Origin: M3007 sp044347755
GTDB lineage: Bacteria; Bacteroidota; Bacteroidia; Chitinophagales; Saprospiraceae
Assembly (NCBI GenBank): GCA_044347755.1
Contig: JBIKUE010000008.1
Coordinates: 12,693-76,692, forward strand
DNA: 64,000 bases
Reading direction: 5' to 3'
The position numbers and the translations under genes were made by a program. Shown here piece by piece: positions 38,545 through 45,338 of this stretch; position 1 is the first letter of the stretch, and the number at the start of each line of letters is the position of its first letter. The notes below the pieces were generated by a model, which was given only the letters and a program-made list of their open reading frames with translations, was not told where the DNA came from and ran no database searches.

Positions 38545-39120
38545 TTATTTGTGAAACCTGTCAGGTAAAATATACCAAACAGGGATACCGATAAAAATCA
38601 GAAAAGACAGATAGGCCGATACAAATGCCAGTGGAATGGACAGAAAATAGAGCAGGGTAGAAATGAGGTTGCTCTTTTGCACGATGGCATTGTAGGGAAT
38701 CAACTTGGCATGCACTTCCACATAGCGTCGAAGCAGGAAGAATCCCAATGCATTGAGGAACATCACGAAACCATAAAACATCACCGCCTCCGGCAGAAAC
38801 GGATGCGCCGCCATAAAGTGGGTTGGCATGGGAATGAGCGACATGGCAAACAGCAGCAGCATGTTGTACCAGACCAGTTTTGAGGTGGTATGAGGGATTT
38901 TATCGAACAACATGTGGTGATTGAGCCACATGATGGCCAGAATGACAAAACTCAGCATGTAGGAAAGCACCTTCGGCACTACAGTCCCAAGGGCATTCCA
39001 GACTTCTTGGGAGGAAAATTCCTCTCGCAGTTCAGGCACTTTCAAGTCGAAGGCCATGATGGTGATGATAATGGCGATAACCCCGTCGCTAAATGCCTCG
39101 ATTCTGTTTTTGGTCAGCAT
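38545..39120 (-). CDS. TMEM175-family (DUF1211) potassium channel
   Basis: 191 residues with the family signature RxxxFSDGVIAIIITI near the N-terminus (F10-S11-D12) and about six membrane helices (VLSYMLSFVILAIMWLNHH, LLFAMSLIPMPTHFMA, AVMFYGFVMFLNALGFFLL, LISTLLYFLSIPLAFVSAYLSF). Bacterial members form tetrameric potassium-selective leak channels without the classical pore motif. The start lies 3 bp from the stop of the bestrophin gene, so the two ion-channel genes are likely co-transcribed. Confidence 0.93.
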   Translation of the reverse strand: MLTKNRIEAFSDGVIAIIITIMAFDLKVPELREEFSSQEVWNALGTVVPKVLSYMLSFVILAIMWLNHHMLFDKIPHTTSKLVWYNMLLLFAMSLIPMPTHFMAAHPFLPEAVMFYGFVMFLNALGFFLLRRYVEVHAKLIPYNAIVQKSNLISTLLYFLSIPLAFVSAYLSFLIFIGIPVWYILPDRFHK

Positions 39121-39123
39121 AGT

Positions 39124-40062
39124 TCAAAAAAGAAATCCTTTTTCAGGCTCCAATTTAGGCGGGATGCCGGGTTCTCCAAGCATTTCTTTCAAATCTCTTT
39201 CTATGGTGTTGCACATGGAAGTCATAGGTATATCGGTGATCCGGTTTTCAAAAGGATCTTCGTTCACTTCACCCACTTTGCCCATTACGCCGAAAACGAA
39301 TGATATCAGGATACTGACGGGTATCATCAGGGCAGGTGCGCCCATTTTATTAAAATCTGCGATCAGAGAAAATGGCAGGATAGCCATGAATACCAGGAGA
39401 AACAATTTCGTGAAGAAATGGTACTGGCGCAGCAAGGGGGTGTTTTTGATGCGTTCGCAAGCGCCCTGAAAATGATTGAATCCGGCCAGAGTGGGTTCCA
39501 GACTGATGTTGTCGAAAGCGCCTAATATCTCCGTCCGCATACCCTCCCTGATGCGAATGCCCTGGGTTTGCAGCAGGTTGTTGGGTTTGTTGTTTTTGGC
39601 GGTGAATCCTTCAAACTCATTTTCCGGGAGCAAATGCCGGAGTGCCTGCCAGGCATTTTCTCTCCGCAGGTGCAGGCGCAGCGCGTGGGCGAAGGCAATT
39701 TGACGGTAAATCAGTTCCTGTTTATAGGCCACCACTTCAGTTGGGTTAGCTTTCCCGGTAGCGGCAGCGTGATCGGCATTGGCTATGATCTGCCGTGCAA
39801 AAATGCGGCTGTTGTTGATAATGCCTCCCCAGATGGTGCGGGCTTCCCACCAGCGGTTGTAGGCGTTGTTGTTGCGAAAGGCAATGAAAATAGCCAGGGC
39901 ACTGCCCATGATAGCAGCGATGGAAAAGGGCAGACAGACTTTCTCCAGGTGCTGATGGTGGTAGAGAAAAAAGACGGCTATCGAAAGGATGGTTGAAGCC
40001 GCCAGTTCCCAACGCATATAGCGGGCAATAGCAAGCGGATTGAAGATTTTTTTAATGATCAT
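39124..40062 (-). CDS. Bestrophin-family (UPF0187) anion channel
   Basis: 312 residues with the bestrophin pattern: a first helix region (ASTILSIAVFFLYHH), the neck and second helix (PFSIAAIMGSALAIFIAFRNN), and then NNAYNRWWEARTIWGGIINNSR, which is highly conserved. Later membrane segments include FFTKLFLLVFMAILPFSLI and MIPVSILISFVFGVMGKVGE, with the acidic NEDPFENRITDIPM tail. Bacterial homologues form pentameric ion channels, some cation- and some anion-selective, so selectivity here is not certain. It lies in a probable operon with the TMEM175 and beta-barrel genes. Confidence 0.93.
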   Translation of the reverse strand: MIIKKIFNPLAIARYMRWELAASTILSIAVFFLYHHQHLEKVCLPFSIAAIMGSALAIFIAFRNNNAYNRWWEARTIWGGIINNSRIFARQIIANADHAAATGKANPTEVVAYKQELIYRQIAFAHALRLHLRRENAWQALRHLLPENEFEGFTAKNNKPNNLLQTQGIRIREGMRTEILGAFDNISLEPTLAGFNHFQGACERIKNTPLLRQYHFFTKLFLLVFMAILPFSLIADFNKMGAPALMIPVSILISFVFGVMGKVGEVNEDPFENRITDIPMTSMCNTIERDLKEMLGEPGIPPKLEPEKGFLF

Positions 40063-40074
40063 GGACTTGACAAG

Positions 40075-40710
40075 TTAGAAATCATACCTCAAAAACCCGC
40101 CGACATTATTTGTTTGAGTAAAAGCATCCACTCCCGATTGATTGAAATCCGCCATTAATCCCGCCGCCCAACTGCGGTATTTTGCGCCCAGGCGCAAGCG
40201 TTGCGTAAGGCTCAAAAAACCACTTGCGGGGTTATAAACCGGGAAGAGTTCCAGTTGCGAGAACATCCGCCATTGCTCGTTCAGCTTTGGTTGCCAGCGG
40301 AACATTCCGAACAAGTCTACATTGCCTTCTTTTTTCAGATCCGCCACCAGCCATCCGAAAAACAGGAAAGCGTCTTTCATTTTGACGAATTGAACCCCTG
40401 CTTTTGGCGTGAATCCGGCGTTAACGAAGGATCCTACAGCCACCAGGCCCAATCCGCTTTTGAAATTGTAGGATACGGCATTGGTAGAGCCGAACGCTAT
40501 ATGGGTGTTTTGATAATCAGTACTGGCGCGGTTTCGGCTGAAGAACAGAAAAGGGGTTCTGTCGTCTTTTTTATTCTTAAAATATTTGAACCACATCAGG
40601 TCCACTCCTGCCCGCTCATGGCCGGCATAAATCTCTACTGACTGGGAGAAAGCCGTGGTAGCGCAGATGATAAACAGGAAGAGAAGGAGTAATTTATGGC
40701 GCATGAACAA
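40075..40710 (-). CDS. Putative small outer-membrane beta-barrel protein
   Basis: 211 residues, or 209 from the second ATG at 40704. The signal peptide ends ATTAFSQ. The mature part alternates short amphipathic strands (VEIYAGHERAGVDLMWFKYF, GLGLVAVGSFVNAGFTPKAG, AFLFFGWLVADLKKEGNVDLF, QRLRLGAKYRSWAAGLMADF) and ends in a phenylalanine (GGFLRYDF), as expected for an outer-membrane barrel. No specific function can be assigned. It lies 12 bp upstream of the bestrophin gene on the same strand. Confidence 0.75.
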   Translation of the reverse strand: MFMRHKLLLLFLFIICATTAFSQSVEIYAGHERAGVDLMWFKYFKNKKDDRTPFLFFSRNRASTDYQNTHIAFGSTNAVSYNFKSGLGLVAVGSFVNAGFTPKAGVQFVKMKDAFLFFGWLVADLKKEGNVDLFGMFRWQPKLNEQWRMFSQLELFPVYNPASGFLSLTQRLRLGAKYRSWAAGLMADFNQSGVDAFTQTNNVGGFLRYDF

Positions 40711-40756
40711 GTGTTTTGGATCGCAGAATTGGGTGGTTGGGGGGGCGAAAATGATG

Positions 40757-40953
40757 TATCCCGCAGAGTTGGGTTTCCCGCAGATTTACGCAGAGGGCGT
40801 TCGGCTTGATATTGTCGAGGGAATAATAACAGACAATGGTGTGTTTCTTTACTTCCACGGATTGCCCAGCCGAACGCCCTCTGCGAAATCTGCGGTCCAT
40901 CTGCGTAAATCTGCGGGAAACTAAATCTACGGGAACCTAACTCTGCAGGAAAC
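40757..40953. repeat. CTGCG-family palindromic element, one arm shortened
   Basis: An 18-bp perfect inner stem, CGCAGAGGGCGTTCGGCT (40789-40806) and its complement (40868-40885), encloses a 61-nt loop that begins TGATATTG as in the copies at 37.8 and 42.8 kb. The right arm has the full CTGCGAAATCTGCGGTCCAT.. sequence. The left arm lacks the matching segment between two CGCAGA repeats, as after a short-repeat deletion. The element lies between the barrel gene and the DJ-1-like gene. Confidence 0.87.
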
Positions 40954-40965
40954 AACACTCCAGCC

Positions 40966-41832
40966 TTATTTTTTCAGCATACTAACCACCAGTTCCGCAG
41001 CAGCGGCGCCGGAATTCTGCTGTTGGCCGGTAATCAGGTTGCCATCAGCAATAGCATAGCTGGAGAAGGGAGCGGCTGTTTTAAAGGTCGTGCCGGCAAT
41101 TTTCTTTGCTTCTGTTTCAATACGGTAGGGTTGAATTTTCATACCAACCGCCTGATCTGCAAACTCTTCCTCGGCATCAGCGAATCCGGTCCAGGTTTTG
41201 CCTTTTACGATCAACTCGCCGTTGGATTTTTTAGCGTCGAGCAGCAGGGTAGTAGAATGGCATACGGCCGCTGAAGGTTTACCGCTTTCGTAAAAGGTGG
41301 CAAAAAGCTTTTCCAGATCAAGATTGTTTTTGAAAGTGTACATCGGGCCCTGTCCGCCTACCAGGAAAATGGCATCATATTCAGCCGGATTTACCTGTGT
41401 CAGTTTTTTGGTGTTTTCCAGCATGTCGTTGAACCATTTCTGCTGCATGTAACCAAGCGAAATGATATCGTGCGCCGAATATCCGCTGGCATCTGTGGGG
41501 TTTGAATAGCCGTCCATCATTAGTTTGCCGCCTTCCGTGCTCGCCAGGGTTACCTCATATCCGGCTTCCTGAAAAACGCGCAGCGGGTGGGTCAGTTCAG
41601 CCGCCCAAAAGCCAATCGGCCAGCCGGTTTGCTTGGAGGTGGAGGGAGAGCTGGCTACCATCAGGATCTTGCCTTTAGCTGGTGCGCCATGGAAATGAAC
41701 ATAGGATTGAATCTCTTTTACAGCACTCATGGTAGAAGTTTTTTGATTTGTAGATTTGGTTTGTTGCGCCTGGCCCACCGCTGCAAGACAAAGCATTGGA
41801 AGGGCAAGCCATTGGCTAAGCCTCAGTTTCAT
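40966..41832 (-). CDS. Secreted DJ-1/PfpI-family (Hsp31-like) protein
   Basis: About 288 residues from the ATG at 41832, which gives the signal peptide MKLRLSQWLALPMLCLAAVG. A longer frame would cross the regulatory region. The fold shows KGKILMVASSP, the YDAIFLVGGQGPMYTF strand and the nucleophile elbow AAVCHSTTLLL with C191. Relatives act as glyoxalase III, chaperones or chlorinated/quinone-stress proteins. An exported form is less common. The gene is divergent from a HxlR regulator, which fits induction by an electrophile or redox signal. Confidence 0.88.
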   Translation of the reverse strand: MKLRLSQWLALPMLCLAAVGQAQQTKSTNQKTSTMSAVKEIQSYVHFHGAPAKGKILMVASSPSTSKQTGWPIGFWAAELTHPLRVFQEAGYEVTLASTEGGKLMMDGYSNPTDASGYSAHDIISLGYMQQKWFNDMLENTKKLTQVNPAEYDAIFLVGGQGPMYTFKNNLDLEKLFATFYESGKPSAAVCHSTTLLLDAKKSNGELIVKGKTWTGFADAEEEFADQAVGMKIQPYRIETEAKKIAGTTFKTAAPFSSYAIADGNLITGQQQNSGAAAAELVVSMLKK

Positions 41833-41864
41833 GTATGAATAATTTTTTGTTGAAAATGATGGTA

Positions 41865-41872
41865 CAAACCTA
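41865..41872 (-). promoter_or_regulatory. -7 box of the DJ-1/PfpI-like gene
   Basis: On the minus strand the sequence reads TAGGTTTG, an exact match to TAnnTTTG. It would give a leader of about 25-30 nt before the ATG at 41832. No good -33 TTG is seen, as at many regulated promoters. The nested palindrome lies just upstream. Confidence 0.5.
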
Positions 41873-41883
41873 CGGGCATTACC

Positions 41884-41891
41884 TACATTTG
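41884..41891 (+). promoter_or_regulatory. -7 box of the HxlR regulator gene
   Basis: TACATTTG matches TAnnTTTG exactly. Transcription would begin near 41897, inside the palindromic operator candidate, with a leader of about 65 nt to the ATG at 41963. Confidence 0.45.
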
Positions 41892-41893
41892 CG

Positions 41894-41940
41894 AATATAC
41901 TGACCAAAAAGTATAATACTAACCTTTTTGAAAGTATATT
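41894..41940. promoter_or_regulatory. Nested palindromic operator candidate between HxlR and DJ-1/PfpI genes
   Basis: Three inverted repeats share almost one centre (41915-41918): AATATACT (41894-41901) with AGTATATT (41933-41940), CAAAAAG (41905-41911) with CTTTTTG (41924-41930), and the core AGTATAATACT (41910-41920). HxlR proteins bind as dimers to palindromes of this size in divergent control regions. The site overlaps the regulator's own start of transcription, so autoregulation is likely. Confidence 0.55.
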
Positions 41941-41962
41941 GATAATCAAATATTTAAATCCA

Positions 41963-42289
41963 ATGCCAGATTTTATTTACAAGGGAAAAGTCTATTATAA
42001 TCCGGTTCAACTCGTCATGGAGCAGATTGGAGGGGTCTGGAAAATGCCCATTCTTTGGCGCCTGAAGGATCAGACCATGCGGTATAGCGAGTTGCGGCGC
42101 ATACCCCATATTTCCGATAAAATGCTGACTTCCCAATTAAGAGAGCTGGAAGCTGATGGCTATGTACACCGTGAGGTGTTTGCGGTAGTACCGCCCCGAA
42201 CGGAATATTCGCTCACCGAAAGGGGCCGTGCGGTCATTCCACTCATTGAGCAAATTCGGGAATATGGACTGAAATTACTGGAGGAGTAG
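41963..42289 (+). CDS. HxlR-family winged-helix transcriptional regulator
   Basis: About 108 residues from the ATG at 41963; an in-frame ATG at 41939 lies inside the palindrome. It has the HxlR pattern: GGVWKMPILWRLKDQTMRYSELRR, HISDKMLTSQLRELEADGYV (recognition helix) and VFAVVPPRTEYSLTERGRAVIPLI (wing). No cysteine is seen at the redox-sensing N-terminal position of YodB/HypR-type members. The effector is therefore unknown. It probably controls itself and the divergent DJ-1-like gene. Confidence 0.92.
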   Translation: MPDFIYKGKVYYNPVQLVMEQIGGVWKMPILWRLKDQTMRYSELRRIPHISDKMLTSQLRELEADGYVHREVFAVVPPRTEYSLTERGRAVIPLIEQIREYGLKLLEE

Positions 42290-42368
42290 TCTGTGTTCCG
42301 AGGAAAATTTGGTATTGAGTCGAAAAAACCTTATTATTGTATAAGTTTATAATTAACTCAATCAACCA

Positions 42369-42746
42369 ATGCAAGAAAACGAACTCTCCTATTTAATCCG
42401 GGGAGCGATTATGAGGGTATATAACACCCTTGGACCCGGCATTTTTGAAAGTGCTTATGAAGCAGCACTCATCCATGAACTTCGTGCATTGAATCTTCAG
42501 GTAGAATCTCAAGTAGCTGTACCCCTGGTGTATGAATCTGTCAGGATGGAGGTAGGCTATCGATTGGATATCCTTGTTGAAAACCTGGTGATCATTGAAG
42601 TAAAATCAGTAGAACGTTTGTTGGAAGTGCATCACAAACAACTACTCACCTACCTTAAGTTGTCCGGATTGAAACTGGGGATTCTGGTGAATTTCAATTC
42701 AGAGGATATAAGTAAGAGTATTTTTAGGAAAGTGAATGGATTGTGA
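42369..42746 (+). CDS. GxxExxY-family protein, PD-(D/E)XK nuclease-like
   Basis: 125 residues, the usual length of the family. The name-giving motif is present (G24-I-F-E27-S-A-Y30 within LGPGIFESAYE). A PD-(D/E)XK-like core follows, with D67 in YRLDIL and E77-V-K79 in VIIEVKSV, so a metal-dependent nuclease active site looks intact. The cellular role of this family is not established. The stop codon is followed after one base by the longest palindrome of the CTGCG repeat family and then by the 146-bp tandem array. This makes a functional link between nuclease and repeat worth testing. Confidence 0.9.
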   Translation: MQENELSYLIRGAIMRVYNTLGPGIFESAYEAALIHELRALNLQVESQVAVPLVYESVRMEVGYRLDILVENLVIIEVKSVERLLEVHHKQLLTYLKLSGLKLGILVNFNSEDISKSIFRKVNGL

Positions 42747-42747
42747 G

Positions 42748-42974
42748 GTTGTCCCGCAGAGTTTGTTTTCCCGCGGAGTTAGGTTTCCCGCAGATTTACG
42801 CAGATGGTCCGCAGATTTCGCAGAGGGCGTTCGGCTTGATATTGCGAAGGGAATTATTGGAAACAACGGTGTGCTTCCCTTTAACACTTCGAAATACCCA
42901 GCCGAACGTCTTCTGCGAAATCTGCGGACCATCTGCGTAAATCTGCGGGAAACCCAACTCCGCGGGAAACCCAT
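42748..42974. repeat. Longest CTGCG-family palindrome (55-bp arms)
   Basis: The arms at 42782-42836 and 42900-42954 are complementary at 53 of 55 positions around a 63-nt loop beginning TGATATTG. Short extra motifs flank it on both sides (TCCCGCAGAGTT.. on the left, CTCCGCGGGAAACCC on the right). It begins one base after the stop codon of the GxxExxY gene. The right half (from about 42852) is related to the units of the adjoining tandem array. Confidence 0.92.
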
Positions 42975-43558
42975 CTTTATTTCCTTTTTGTCAAAGAAAT
43001 TATTAAAAACAACGGTGTACTTTCCTTAAATCCCACGCAATACCCAGCCGAACGTCTTCTGCGAAATCTGCGGTCCATCTGCGTAAATCTGCGGGAAACC
43101 TAACTCTGCGGGAAACCCATCTTTATTTCCTTTTTGTCAAAGAAATTATTAAAAACAACGGTGTACTTTCCTTAAATCCCACGAAATACCCAGCCGAATG
43201 TCTTCTGCGAAATCTGCGGACCATCTGCGTAAATCTGCGGGAAACCCAACTCCGCGGGAAACCCATCTTTATTTCCTTTTTGTCAGAGAAACAATTAAAA
43301 ACAACGGTGTACTTTCCTTAAATCCCACGAAATACCCAGCCGAACGTCTTCTGCGAAATCTGCGGTCCATCTGCGTAAATCTGCGGGAAACCTAACTCTG
43401 CGGGAAACCCATCTTTATTTCCTTTTTGTCAGAGAAATTATTAAAAACAACGGTGTACTTTCCTTAAATCCCACGCAATACCCAGCCGAACGTCTTCTGC
43501 GAAATCTGCGGACCATCTGCGTAAATCTGCGGGAAACCCAACCCTGCGGGAAACCCCC
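42975..43558. repeat. Tandem array of four 146-bp units
   Basis: Units lie at 42975-43120, 43121-43266, 43267-43412 and 43413-43558, each exactly 146 bp and beginning CTTTATTTCCTTTTTGTCA. Each holds an AACAACGGTGTACTTTCC segment, AGCCGAACG (AGCCGAATG in unit 2), and the right arm CTGCGAAATCTGCGG[T/A]CCATC of the palindrome family. The left arm is absent. Units 1 and 3 carry GGTCCATC and TAACTCTGCGGG; units 2 and 4 carry GGACCATC and a CAAC-type variant. The 43559-43651 remainder before the next gene shows nothing recognisable. Confidence 0.95.
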
Positions 43559-43651
43559 TCCCCCTGACACAGATCAACCCACCCCCTGAGCCAAATCATA
43601 GCCGCCCCTTAAAATTCCCCGGACTTTCGGGCTTTCAAACGTTACCGGCTT

Positions 43652-45271
43652 ATGATGCATCAGGATCTTACTCCGCCCTCCGATCTGCGCGCGCATGCAG
43701 AAGGTACAGGCGCTTTGCGCACTAAAATTCCGGTATATGCGGATTTTTTACCCCCTTGCAACAACTCCTGCCCGGCGGGGGAAAACATACAGGCCTGGCT
43801 CTCCTTTGCTCAGGAAGGCCGCTACCGCGAGGCCTGGGAGAAACTTGTAGAAGAAAACCCGCTGCCTGCGGTGCATGGCAGGGTATGCTATCACCCCTGC
43901 GAGGATCATTGCAACCGGGCACACATTGATACTACCGTAAGTATCCATGCCATTGAACGTTTTTTAGGGGATCTGGCCTTGCAGGAAGGCTGGCAAATAC
44001 CCTTGCCCAATCAGCTAAGTGGCAAAAAAGTGCTCGTCGTAGGTGGCGGCCCCAGTGGCATTTCTGCAGCGTATCATCTGCGCCGCGCCGGACATGAAGT
44101 GGAAATTTGCGAAGCCGGTCCGGTACTGGGTGGTATGATGCATTTCGGAATACCGCCATATCGACTTCCCCGACAAGTGTTGGATGCAGAAATCAACAGG
44201 ATCCTGCACATGGGAGTTCGAGTGCGCCTGAACACACGCGTGAACGATCTCATGCAGGAAAAGCAGGCCGGCCAATTTGATGCCGTGTTCATTGCCATCG
44301 GCGCGCACTTGTCCAAAAAAGTGGACATCCCCGCCCGGGATGCCGGACAAATTCTGGATGCACTGACCTTCCTGAAAGATACAGAAGCCGGCAATGCGCC
44401 CAAACTGGGCCGGAAGGTAGCCGTTTACGGCGGTGGCAATACGGCTATGGATGCTGCCCGGGTAGCCATCCGACTCGGATACGAGCCTATGATCATTTAC
44501 CGACGCGATCGCGATCACATGCCAGCCCACGCATTTGAGGCAGACGAGGCACTGGCAGAAGGGGTAAAAATCAACTGGCTGCGCAGTATCAAAGAAGTGG
44601 AAGGAAATTCCATCAAAGTTGAAATCATGCGTGTCAATGAGGACGGCAAACCAGAAGGTACCGGTGAATACGAAATCCTCGAGGCGGACTCGCTCATTCT
44701 GGCATTGGGCCAGGAAACCGATACCGCCTTCCTGAAGAACGTGCCGGGTATGCAGTTAGATAGAGACGGCAGTGTCAAAGTTGGCCCGGATATGATGACC
44801 GGCGCCGAGGGTATATTTGCCGGAGGCGATATGGTGCCCAGCGAACGCACCGTCACCACAGCAGTGGGGCACGGGAAAAAAGCGGCCCGATTTATCAATG
44901 CCTGGCTCAGGGGGGAGCGCTACCAAAAACCGGAAAAGCATCCCCTCGCAGGATATGAACGCCTGCATATCTGGTATCAAACCCACGCCCCCAAACAGCA
45001 ACAATCAGAAGCCGATCAGGCGATCCGTGTGCAGGATTTCCGGGAAGTACTCGGCGGATTGACCGAAAAAGAAGCCCGCTACGAAGCACAACGCTGCCTT
45101 TCCTGCGGCAACTGTTTCGAATGCGATGGCTGCTACGGCGCCTGCCCGGAAGATGCCGTGATCAAACTCGGAAAAGGCAATCGCTACCAGTTCGACTACG
45201 ACCGCTGCACCGGATGCGCCGTTTGTTACGAACAATGCCCCTGCCACGCCATCGAGATGACATCTGTGTAA
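43652..45271 (+). CDS. GltD-like NAD(P)H flavoprotein with C-terminal 2[4Fe-4S] ferredoxin module
   Basis: 539 residues. The N-terminal cysteine cluster domain of glutamate-synthase small subunits is present (PPCNNSCPAGENIQ, GRVCYHPCEDHC). An FAD fold (VLVVGGGPSGISAAYHLRRA) and an NAD(P)H fold (VAVYGGGNTAMDAARVAIRLG with YRRDRDHMPA) follow. GIFAGGDMV is the second FAD contact. The last 80 residues are a ferredoxin-like domain with CLSCGNCFECDGCYGACP and CTGCAVCYEQCP. Sited 67 bp before nifJ, it probably moves electrons between NAD(P)H and ferredoxin for that enzyme rather than making glutamate. No large GltB subunit is near. The stop codon lies inside a degenerate CTGCG repeat. Confidence 0.9.
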   Translation: MMHQDLTPPSDLRAHAEGTGALRTKIPVYADFLPPCNNSCPAGENIQAWLSFAQEGRYREAWEKLVEENPLPAVHGRVCYHPCEDHCNRAHIDTTVSIHAIERFLGDLALQEGWQIPLPNQLSGKKVLVVGGGPSGISAAYHLRRAGHEVEICEAGPVLGGMMHFGIPPYRLPRQVLDAEINRILHMGVRVRLNTRVNDLMQEKQAGQFDAVFIAIGAHLSKKVDIPARDAGQILDALTFLKDTEAGNAPKLGRKVAVYGGGNTAMDAARVAIRLGYEPMIIYRRDRDHMPAHAFEADEALAEGVKINWLRSIKEVEGNSIKVEIMRVNEDGKPEGTGEYEILEADSLILALGQETDTAFLKNVPGMQLDRDGSVKVGPDMMTGAEGIFAGGDMVPSERTVTTAVGHGKKAARFINAWLRGERYQKPEKHPLAGYERLHIWYQTHAPKQQQSEADQAIRVQDFREVLGGLTEKEARYEAQRCLSCGNCFECDGCYGACPEDAVIKLGKGNRYQFDYDRCTGCAVCYEQCPCHAIEMTSV

Positions 45272-45307
45272 AATCTGTGCAAAAAATCTGCGTAGAATCT
45301 GTGCGAA
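45262..45307. repeat. Degenerate CTGCG-family repeat inside an operon junction
   Basis: ATCTGTGTAAAATCTGTGCA, then AAAAATCTGCGTAGAATCTGTGCGAAA, gives four close variants of the A(A/T)CTG(C/T)G motif in tandem. The gltD-like stop codon TAA (45269-45271) lies within it. No partner arm is present, so no hairpin is expected. Confidence 0.6.
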
Positions 45308-45338
45308 ATACATCCGCGCGAAAAAAACATCAGCGATC

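Noticed and set aside
42975..43558. CRISPR array
   Set aside because: The 146-bp units are contiguous, with no unique spacers and no cas genes nearby. They are ordinary tandem copies of a palindrome arm.
43652..45271. Glutamate synthase small subunit (gltD) assignment
   Set aside because: No large subunit is nearby, the protein has an extra C-terminal ferredoxin domain, and it is paired with nifJ.
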